From contig NZ_JAHLME010000010.1 in the NCBI RefSeq assembly GCF_018919395.1, positions 1 to 64,000 on the forward strand: a stretch of 64,000 nt of DNA. Reading direction: 5' to 3'. The notes beneath the pieces were generated by a model, which worked only from the letters and a program-made list of their open reading frames with translations, was not told the DNA's origin and ran no database searches. Of this stretch, positions 57,754 to 64,000 are shown one piece after another. The number at the start of each line of letters is the position of its first letter. The stretch's first letter is position 1. The DNA comes from Geomonas azotofigens. GTDB lineage: Bacteria > Desulfobacterota > Desulfuromonadia > Geobacterales > Geobacteraceae. The position numbers were made by a program, and so were the translations under genes.

Positions 57754-59076
57754 CTACGGTGTTGCGGCGGCCGTGGTCACCTTGCCGTTGTAGTCGGGAG
57801 CCTGCAGGCCCAGGGTGGGGAGCAGGCGCGACATGCCGTTAAGGATCCGGTACTCGGCGTACTTCTGGTCGTACTGGGCGTTGACCAGGCTCGCCTTGGC
57901 GTTGATCAGCTCGGCCTGGGTGTCGAGGAGGTCGAACATGGTCCTTCTGCCGATGGACCACTGGGCGGCGAAGGCGTCGGCGGTCTGGCCGGCGGCCTTG
58001 ACGTAGTCGTCGAGGTACTTGACCCGTTCCTGGGCGGAGCGGTTGGCCTCCCAGGAGAGCCGGATCGACTGCACCGTCTGGCGCCTGGTGTTCTCCAGGA
58101 TCTCCTGCGCCTCGTACACCTCACTCTGGGTCTGGCCGATGCGCGCCTTGTTCCAGCCGCCGTTCAGGATGTTGAAGGTGAGGGTCGCGGTCCCCAGGAA
58201 CTCCTCGCGCTGCCCCGGCAGGTCGTTGTAGTCCTTGAGCCAGCGGTAGTCGAGGGCCAGGTCGAGGCTCGGGTAGAGCAAGCTTTTCGCCGCCTCGTGC
58301 TGGGCCGTTCTCTCCTGCACCCCCTCGCGGGCGGACTTGAGGGCCTGGTTCCCCCCCACGGCCAGTTCCTCGGCCTCATCCTTGGTCTTTGGGAGCAGCG
58401 GAGCGACCGACTGGGGCTCGGCGAGCTCGCCGGGGAGGTAGCCGATCACCGCCTGGTAGTCGGCGAGGCTGTCGGAGAGGTTGGCCTGGGCGGCGGCGAG
58501 GTTGCTCTCCGCGAGCGCCACGCGTCCCTTGACCTGTTCGAAATCGGCCCGGCGGTCGACGCCGGACTCGCTTCTGAGTTTCACCTGGTCATGGATGCGC
58601 AGGTGGTTGGTGAGGTTCTCCTGGGCGAGGGCCAAAAGCTTCTCGCTCTTCAGGACGTTGAGATAGACCTTGGAGGCAAGGAGCGCGTTGTTCTCCGCGG
58701 AGCTGCCGAGCTGGTACTGCTGCGCCCGGGCCCTGGCTTCCTGGCGCTCGACCTCGCTTTGGGTCCCGAAGAAGCGGAACACGTTCTGGCGCACGCTCAC
58801 CGTCGCGGTGTTGGGGTAGACGGTACCGAAGGTCGGCTCGTGCTGACGGGTCACCCCGGCCGCGAGCGAGACGTCCATGGTGGGGAGGTAGCCGGCCTTG
58901 GCCTGGCGCACTTCCTTCTCCCGCGCCACCTTGTTGTAGTAGTTCGCCCGCACCTCGGGGTTGGAGCGAAGCATGTACTGCACGGCGTCCTGGAGCGTCT
59001 CCGCCTGGGCGGCACCGACTCCCGACACGAGCATCCCCAATGCCAATACTGTCACTAATTTCCTGTTTCGTGGCAT
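57754..59076 (-). CDS. lapE: TolC-family outer-membrane efflux protein (LapE)
   Basis: 440 residues from the ATG at 59076 (AGGAAGGG upstream). Signal peptide about 1-23 (GVGAAQA), then two TolC repeats, each of long helices (VRANYYNKVAREKEV, VDRRADFEQVKGRVALAES) and short strands (VSVRQNVF, ATLTFNILNGG). It forms the outer-membrane channel for the LapB-LapC exporter. The C-terminus carries the usual LFDLLDTQAELINAKASL-type helix. Its own sigma-70 promoter lies at 59147. Confidence 0.9.
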   Translation of the reverse strand: MPRNRKLVTVLALGMLVSGVGAAQAETLQDAVQYMLRSNPEVRANYYNKVAREKEVRQAKAGYLPTMDVSLAAGVTRQHEPTFGTVYPNTATVSVRQNVFRFFGTQSEVERQEARARAQQYQLGSSAENNALLASKVYLNVLKSEKLLALAQENLTNHLRIHDQVKLRSESGVDRRADFEQVKGRVALAESNLAAAQANLSDSLADYQAVIGYLPGELAEPQSVAPLLPKTKDEAEELAVGGNQALKSAREGVQERTAQHEAAKSLLYPSLDLALDYRWLKDYNDLPGQREEFLGTATLTFNILNGGWNKARIGQTQSEVYEAQEILENTRRQTVQSIRLSWEANRSAQERVKYLDDYVKAAGQTADAFAAQWSIGRRTMFDLLDTQAELINAKASLVNAQYDQKYAEYRILNGMSRLLPTLGLQAPDYNGKVTTAAATP

Positions 59077-59146
59077 AGCATCCCTTCCTGTGGTCTCATA
59101 TGAATAACTGCAAATTAAAAAAACCAAATTTTTACGCGCTTGACCC

Positions 59147-59175
59147 ATTATATACCGAGTAGTTGCTAATGTCGA
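59147..59175 (-). promoter_or_regulatory. Sigma-70 promoter of lapE
   Basis: On the minus strand TCGACA, 17 bp, TATAAT: one mismatch in the -35 box and a perfect -10 box. The gap 59077-59378 is very AT-rich; apart from this and the start site of the next gene it shows nothing else clear. Confidence 0.65.
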
Positions 59176-59378
59176 CACACATATTATGTCCAAATAATAA
59201 ATTTGCAAATATTATTTTTTGTGGCTAATATATGCCGCCCGCTCCGTCAACCATAAAGAATCATATGCCATTTGACACGGCGGGATTTAATAGTAGCTTA
59301 GTAGTACGCTTTGGCAAGCCTGTGAGAACAAAGTAGTTTTTTAATGCAATCTAATACAACTGAAACGGAGAAGAAGAC

Positions 59379-61730
59379 TTGAAACGACATGCATTGATGA
59401 TGATGGCAATGGCGTTGCTCCTTGCCTCCCGTCCCGGGGTGTCGGCCGCAGCCGACGCGAAGCCGGGTGGTAGTCCGGCGAGCAACAGGGTGGGGACCTT
59501 CTCGATGTCCCCGATCGTGGGTGGTGTCTCCTTTGACGGGGAGCAGCACCTGGAGACCGCGCCGGTATTCGGCCTGCGCGCGGGATACAACTTCACCCGT
59601 AACCTCGAGGCGGAGGCGCTTGTCGACTACGCCAAGACCCGCGGCACGCTGGTCGACAGCAACACCGATTTCATCCGCTACGGCGCGGACCTCCTGTGGA
59701 ACTTCAGGCCCGACGAGAAGTTCGTCCCCAACATCGCCGCCGGTTACGCGGGGACGCAAGTCAAGTCCGACACCAAGGGGTCCTTCGACCTGGGCGCCGG
59801 CTTCAAGTATTTCGTCACCGAGGACATGGCCTGGCGCGGCGACGTGCGAGGCGTCTTCATCGACAACAAGTTCGACCGCTACGCCATCGAGTACACCACG
59901 GGGATCTACATCCCCTTCGGCGCCACGCCGCCGGTGGCGAAGCTCCCGGCACCGCCGCCGCCACCCGAGCCGGTGGCGAGGCCGCTCCCCGCTGCGCAGC
60001 CGACCCTGAACCTGACCGTGCCGCCTCCGCCGGTCCCGGTCCCGGTGGCCGCTCCCGAGGTCTCCCTGGCCGCCGCCCCCGCCTCCATCAAGAAGGGTGA
60101 GAAGTCGGTGCTGACCTGGCAGAGCAAGCGGGCCGACAACTGCGAGATGCGCCCCGACGTGGGCGACGTCGCGGCGAACGGTTCCACGACGGTCGCCCCG
60201 GCGGCCGACACCATCTACACCGTGACCTGCAAGGGCAAGGGTGGCAACGCCTCGGCCAACGCGGCCGTGATGGTGGCCCAGCCGACCCTGGCGGAGAAGC
60301 GCTTCTGCAACCAGCCCGCGGTGCTGATGATCAACTTCGACACCGACAAGTGGAACGTGAAGCCGCAGTACCACGCCGAGCTGAAGACGGTGGGCGACTT
60401 CCTGAACGAGTTCCCCGAGGCGTACGGCGAAATCTCCGGGCACACCGACGGCACCGCGAGCGTCCCCTACAACCAGAGGCTCTCCGAAAGGCGCGCCCAG
60501 GCGGTGCGCGACTACATCGTCAAGAACTTCAACGTCGATCCCAAGCGGCTCACCGCCAAGGGGTACGGCAAGAGCCGCCCGGTGGCCACCAACAAGACCG
60601 CCGTGGGACGCGCCAAGAACAGGCGCATCGAGGCCAACCTGGTCTGCCAGAAAAACGGCGCCGCCTCGGCGCCGGCAGCCCAGCCGGTCGCGGCCCCGAA
60701 GGCCGCCCCCAAGGCCGCAGCGAAGAAAGGGAGCACCCCCGGAAAAAAGCCGGTAGCCCTGGTGCCAACGCAAGGTAGCGTCGCCGTCGATGGTGACGTT
60801 CCTCCTGCGCAACGCCAGGGCGAACCCGAAGCACGTTTTTTCCCGCAGGTAACCGCGCCGGTGGCCACCGCCGCCGGCGCGGCGACCCTGCCCGCCGCAC
60901 AACGAAGGGGGGAGGAGGAGGCACGCTACTTCCCCCAGGCGACCGCACCCGAAGTGAAGGAGGGGGCCGTGCCCCCTCCGCTTCCCGCGGCCAGGCGCCA
61001 GGCGCCGGGCCCGGCGCTCAACCCGGACCAGCCGGCGCCGATGACGGCGCAGGCGGCCCCTGGGCCGGGTACCATGCCGACGGCGCAACTGGCGCCCCCC
61101 CAGCCCCCCCAGGTCGAGGGAGCCGTACCGGCCGTCAAGGTCGAGCCGGCGCCGACGCCGCCGGGGGTACCCCCGGCACAAAGAAGCAAGCAGGCAGCCA
61201 TGCCTATCCCCGATACCCCCGCCACCTCAGCGCCGACCGCGCTCCCCACTACCGCCGCCGCGCCGGCCGTACCTCCCTTGGCTGCCGTTGCCGAAGCAGT
61301 ACCCGTCGCCTCCGCGCTCAGAAAGCAGGAGCCCGAAGCACCGGCTCCCGACGAGGCACCCTTCGAGCTCAAGGCGACCACCCCCACCCCCGTGCCCGAT
61401 GGCAGGATCGCCCTGACCGGCATCACCATCGACAGGGACGGTCTCAGCCTGTTCACGAGCGGCAAGGTGAACGAATTCAACCTGATCACCATGGTGGAGC
61501 CCTTCAGCCTGGTCATCGACCTCTACGGGGCGGTGAACGGCATCGGCCTTCCCAAGGCGCCGGTGGAGAAATTCGACCTCACCAACGTTCGTTTCAGAGA
61601 GTTCCCCGACCACCTCCAGATCACCCTCGACGCCGGCCGGGAGGAAATCATCCCCTACCGCAGCTTCAAGACCGACACCGGGTTGAGGATCAACATCAAG
61701 CCGAGAAGCAGTCACCACATAGGCCCCTGA
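59379..61730 (+). CDS. OmpA-family outer-membrane protein with Ig-like, proline-rich and AMIN domains
   Basis: 783 residues from a TTG (GGAG upstream). Signal peptide about 1-24; eight-stranded OmpA-like barrel about 40-185; proline-rich linker; Ig-like domain about 225-305 (ASIKKGEKSVLTWQSKRADNCE); OmpA C-terminal peptidoglycan-binding domain about 315-425 (NFDTDKWNVKP, SGHTDGTASVPYNQRLSERR); a long Pro/Ala-rich segment with the repeated unit AQRxGExEARxFPQxTAP; and a C-terminal AMIN domain about 690-783. AMIN and OmpA both bind the cell wall, so it may join barrel, wall and another partner. It heads a gene set with ExbB/ExbD-like genes. Confidence 0.85.
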   Translation: MKRHALMMMAMALLLASRPGVSAAADAKPGGSPASNRVGTFSMSPIVGGVSFDGEQHLETAPVFGLRAGYNFTRNLEAEALVDYAKTRGTLVDSNTDFIRYGADLLWNFRPDEKFVPNIAAGYAGTQVKSDTKGSFDLGAGFKYFVTEDMAWRGDVRGVFIDNKFDRYAIEYTTGIYIPFGATPPVAKLPAPPPPPEPVARPLPAAQPTLNLTVPPPPVPVPVAAPEVSLAAAPASIKKGEKSVLTWQSKRADNCEMRPDVGDVAANGSTTVAPAADTIYTVTCKGKGGNASANAAVMVAQPTLAEKRFCNQPAVLMINFDTDKWNVKPQYHAELKTVGDFLNEFPEAYGEISGHTDGTASVPYNQRLSERRAQAVRDYIVKNFNVDPKRLTAKGYGKSRPVATNKTAVGRAKNRRIEANLVCQKNGAASAPAAQPVAAPKAAPKAAAKKGSTPGKKPVALVPTQGSVAVDGDVPPAQRQGEPEARFFPQVTAPVATAAGAATLPAAQRRGEEEARYFPQATAPEVKEGAVPPPLPAARRQAPGPALNPDQPAPMTAQAAPGPGTMPTAQLAPPQPPQVEGAVPAVKVEPAPTPPGVPPAQRSKQAAMPIPDTPATSAPTALPTTAAAPAVPPLAAVAEAVPVASALRKQEPEAPAPDEAPFELKATTPTPVPDGRIALTGITIDRDGLSLFTSGKVNEFNLITMVEPFSLVIDLYGAVNGIGLPKAPVEKFDLTNVRFREFPDHLQITLDAGREEIIPYRSFKTDTGLRINIKPRSSHHIGP

Positions 61731-61809
61731 CCCGGCGCGTTAGGCGCGCACCCGTCAGCGGCTCACGATACGATGCTCTAAGTAGCTCATCCGTAAGGAG
61801 GAGTCTGAC

Positions 61810-62355
61810 ATGGACCACGGTATTGCATTGCGATGGAAACAGGCTGTCGTAGTGACGGGATTGGTGTCTCTTCTGGCCGCGCCGGCGGTTTTCGCCGCCG
61901 AGCCCCAGGCATCCGCCGCTCCGCTCCAGGAGGCGCCCACCGAGCAGGCGAGCGACCTGGGGCTCGAGCTCAGGCTGCAGATGGTGAAAAAGGATCTCCT
62001 GGTCATGCTCAACTTCGCCGAGCATTTCATCGCCAGCGGTGAGACCAAGACGGCGGCGCAGCTCCAGGCCCCCCTCGACGACTACTTAAGACGGCACGCC
62101 GACTACCTGGTGGTCCAGGCGGTGGACGGCGCCAACATCGAGATGACCCAGCTCTCCGCGGAGATCGCCCTGGTGAAGACGCGCCTTTTGATCGTGCTCA
62201 ACTATCGCGACGATGCCGGTAGCGTCCTCACCGAGATGAAGAAGCTCTACGCTCCCTACCAGAAGATGTCGGTGCAGATCCAGGGCAAGACCACCACGCT
62301 GGACGAGGCCATCCGCCAGCTGGATACCGACCTGGCACGCATCGCCAAGAAATAA
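61810..62355 (+). CDS. Exported helical protein of unknown function
   Basis: 181 residues: signal peptide about 1-29 (LLAAPAVFAAEP), then an almost wholly helical protein (LGLELRLQMVKKDLLVMLNFAEHF, ADYLVVQAVDGANIEMTQL, VLTEMKKLYAPYQKM), probably periplasmic. No family recognised. AAGGAGGAG precedes the ATG. It lies 80 bp after the OmpA/AMIN gene and 19 bp before the ExbB-like gene, so it is likely to be an accessory part of the same envelope system. Confidence 0.75.
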   Translation: MDHGIALRWKQAVVVTGLVSLLAAPAVFAAEPQASAAPLQEAPTEQASDLGLELRLQMVKKDLLVMLNFAEHFIASGETKTAAQLQAPLDDYLRRHADYLVVQAVDGANIEMTQLSAEIALVKTRLLIVLNYRDDAGSVLTEMKKLYAPYQKMSVQIQGKTTTLDEAIRQLDTDLARIAKK

Positions 62356-62374
62356 CCGCGAAGGAGCCGCCGCC

Positions 62375-62950
62375 ATGGACATTCTGGGCCTGATCACCAT
62401 CAACCCCAACAGCTTCAACATCTGGTCGCTGAGGATCTCCCTCACCCTGACCACCAGCATTTTCATCATCGCCATGATCCTCGCGGTGCGGGCCTTCCAG
62501 CACGCGAAGGCGCTGGACCACAAGCACCTGGACAGCGTCAAGGACCAGCACGCCACCCCCGGGGATACCCTTTCCGAGAGCGTGGCCAAGATGCTCTGGG
62601 CTACCAGCCAAAGCGACAACACGACCGGCGCGGCGGCCCCCAAGGAGTTCCTCTACGACGCGACCCGCGAGGTGGCGCAGAACAACTTCAACGGCACCTT
62701 CGTGAACCGGATCTACATGTGCGCCAACCTCTTGCCTCCCATAGGCCTGTGGGGGACGGTCGCGGGCATGATCGTCATCTTCCTCTACACCGGCGACCCG
62801 GGGAGCGCCATCAACAACGGCGCCATCGGGACCAAGCTCTGGTCCACCTATTTCGCACTCATGTACTACGTCTTCCTGCAGGCGGTCTGCGTCGGCCTGG
62901 ACGTGATCGCTAAGCGCTCCATCAACCGCGGCCTGCAGGTGAAGATCTAG
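62375..62950 (+). CDS. MotA/TolQ/ExbB-type proton channel protein
   Basis: 191 residues with three membrane helices (about 20-42, 112-137 and 150-172) around a cytoplasmic segment, the ExbB/TolQ layout. The conserved region reads NLLPPIGLWGTVAGMIVIF, like the LGLLGTVxGMI motif of TolQ and ExbB. Together with the ExbD-like next gene it should form a proton-driven motor in the inner membrane. GAAGGAG precedes the ATG. Confidence 0.85.
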   Translation: MDILGLITINPNSFNIWSLRISLTLTTSIFIIAMILAVRAFQHAKALDHKHLDSVKDQHATPGDTLSESVAKMLWATSQSDNTTGAAAPKEFLYDATREVAQNNFNGTFVNRIYMCANLLPPIGLWGTVAGMIVIFLYTGDPGSAINNGAIGTKLWSTYFALMYYVFLQAVCVGLDVIAKRSINRGLQVKI

Positions 62951-62959
62951 GAGGGAACC

Positions 62960-63430
62960 ATGCGCTCGGTGGGAACTTCGCGGAACCAGTGGCTCATCTC
63001 GTTCACCGACGTCGCCTTTTTGCTCCTCCTGGTCTTCACCCAGATGGCGCGGATGGACACCTCGAGCAGCCAGGTGGCCGAGATGCAGCTCCCCGCCCCG
63101 GTGGTGGCCAAGAGCCCCGAGCTGGTGGCGATGCAGTCCAACCCCGACTACCGCCAGCTCCTGGTGGAGAAGCACGGCGCGAAGCCGTACCGCCTGGTGC
63201 GCATCGTCAGGGGGAGGGAGGCGGCCCGGACCGATCCCCTCTCCTACGATGAGCTCTGCGCGGCGCTCAAGGCCTTGCAGGGGGACCGCGACCAGCCGCG
63301 GCCGGTGGTGGTGCCGCTGCCGGAATCCTACAGCAGCGACCTGTTGTCCGCGGCCGCGGTGGTGAGCAAGTACTGGAGCTCCAACGGGCTCGCCGTGGTG
63401 CACACCTCGCGCACCGGGGACAAGCCATGA
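62960..63430 (+). CDS. ExbD/TolR-like protein
   Basis: 156 residues: short cytoplasmic start, one membrane helix about 10-28 (WLISFTDVAFLLLLVFTQMA) containing the conserved aspartate of the FTDVAF motif, which is expected to carry protons, then a periplasmic domain. The periplasmic part is divergent. It lies 9 bp after the ExbB-like gene with GGAGG upstream and overlaps the next gene by 4 bp. Confidence 0.82.
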   Translation: MRSVGTSRNQWLISFTDVAFLLLLVFTQMARMDTSSSQVAEMQLPAPVVAKSPELVAMQSNPDYRQLLVEKHGAKPYRLVRIVRGREAARTDPLSYDELCAALKALQGDRDQPRPVVVPLPESYSSDLLSAAAVVSKYWSSNGLAVVHTSRTGDKP

Positions 63431-64000
63431 CCCTGCGCATCCAGAACGCCTGCGGCCATGGGGGGACGCGGCTTCGGCACATCCTGGTCTGCGCCGAGCA
63501 CGAACTGCGCCCTCCGGTCCCGTGGTGGCTGCGCCTGCTGGTGGTGGCGGCGCTGGTCGTGGTCGCCCTTTGCGTGAGCCGTTTCCAGATGCCGGGGGCG
63601 CCGGCGGGCAAGCGCACCATCATGGACGTGAGCCGGCTGGAGCTGAAGGCGCCGCCGGAGAAGCCGAAAAAGGCGGTGCCCGTCGAGAGGCCGGTGGAGG
63701 CGCAGCAAAAGCCGCGCACCGTGTACGCCCTGGACGTGAAGCCGCCGCAGTACCGTCCGCCGGTATCGGTGAACCGGGAGCATCCCGGGGAGGCCGGGCA
63801 GCCCAGGAGCGCGCCGCTTCGGCACGAGGTGGACTACTCCGCGGCACTGCCCCGCCCGGCCATCGCCCGTTCCTACGGCTACCAGAGCGGATCCGAGGTG
63901 ACCCTCTATCCGGCGGTGGCGCGGGAGCGCAAGGGGGCGCAGGCGTTCGATCTCGCAGCGGCCGAGGACGCCGCGCGGGTCCCGGCCACGAGGATCAGGC
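63427..64000 (+). CDS. TonB-like single-helix envelope protein, C-terminus cut by window edge
   Basis: At least 191 residues: cytoplasmic start of about 35 residues, one membrane helix about 36-53 (WLRLLVVAALVVVALCV), then a Pro/Lys-rich periplasmic segment (LKAPPEKPKKAVPVERPVE, KPPQYRPPV). This is the layout of TonB or TolA, following ExbB- and ExbD-like genes. The C-terminal domain that would settle the family lies beyond the window. The start overlaps the ExbD-like stop (ATGA). Confidence 0.6.
   Translation, partial: MTLRIQNACGHGGTRLRHILVCAEHELRPPVPWWLRLLVVAALVVVALCVSRFQMPGAPAGKRTIMDVSRLELKAPPEKPKKAVPVERPVEAQQKPRTVYALDVKPPQYRPPVSVNREHPGEAGQPRSAPLRHEVDYSAALPRPAIARSYGYQSGSEVTLYPAVARERKGAQAFDLAAAEDAARVPATRIR

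Noticed and set aside
59271-59300. TTGACA at about 59272 considered as the -35 box of the OmpA/AMIN gene
   Set aside because: No acceptable -10 hexamer at 16-18 bp.
59298-61181. A 627-codon minus-strand open frame opposite the OmpA/AMIN gene
   Set aside because: Arg/Gly/His-rich shadow of the Pro/Ala-rich coding strand.

Overview
The window is GC-rich DNA with tightly packed, often overlapping genes. It has sigma-54 activators, a GEMM-type riboswitch of the kind seen in Geobacter, many chemosensory and two-component genes, and GTG/TTG starts with good ribosome binding sites. I infer a member of the Geobacterales (Geobacter/Geomonas/Citrifermentans-like). No rRNA, tRNA, CRISPR array or intact insertion sequence was seen.

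Layout: (1) 1-8545, all on the minus strand: the start of sucC, a tricarballylate utilisation operon tcuABC, and a sensor kinase/sigma-54 activator pair just upstream of it. A -24/-12 promoter and GACG-N2-CGTC palindromes lie between them. (2) 8889-9911: a GspE_N-receiver fusion behind a GEMM-I riboswitch with its own terminator. (3) 10243-11881: three lipoproteins, two of the FlgO type. (4) 11979-27218: a kinase and a sigma-54 activator, divergently transcribed, next to a nine-gene chemosensory operon (cheY, cheY, cheA, cheW, mcp, cheR, HEAT protein, cheR, cheB) that has its own -24/-12 promoter and activator palindromes. (5) 27398-33517: an orphan sigma-54 activator, a second MCP with its own sigma-54 promoter, and a hybrid kinase. 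(6) 33551-37954 (minus): a coupled operon of a corrinoid protein, a UroD-family methyltransferase-like protein without its zinc ligands, a DUF1638 protein and a soluble hybrid kinase. (7) 38235-41680: yceI, marR, nfeD and an unknown gene. (8) 41903-49138: a paralogue of the first kinase/activator pair, followed by a sigma-54 promoter and a polar amino acid ABC transporter. (9) 49371-59076: a small unknown gene, a CAP-domain protein and a Lap-type adhesin secretion and retention system (lapB, lapC, lapD, lapG, lapE) with a receiver-less LuxR-type regulator. No giant adhesin gene is present in the window. (10) 59379-64000: an OmpA/Ig-like/AMIN outer-membrane protein followed by a coiled protein, ExbB-like, ExbD-like and TonB-like genes, the last cut by the window end.

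The strongest theme is modular sigma-54 control. Four sigma-54 activators each sit beside a good -24/-12 promoter preceded by a different palindrome, so activator, binding site and target can be paired by reading the sequence. The targets are tricarballylate uptake and oxidation, a chemosensory operon, an MCP, and an amino acid ABC transporter. The least understood unit is the corrinoid/zinc-less UroD/DUF1638/kinase operon, which might be a sensory rather than a catabolic methyl-transfer system.
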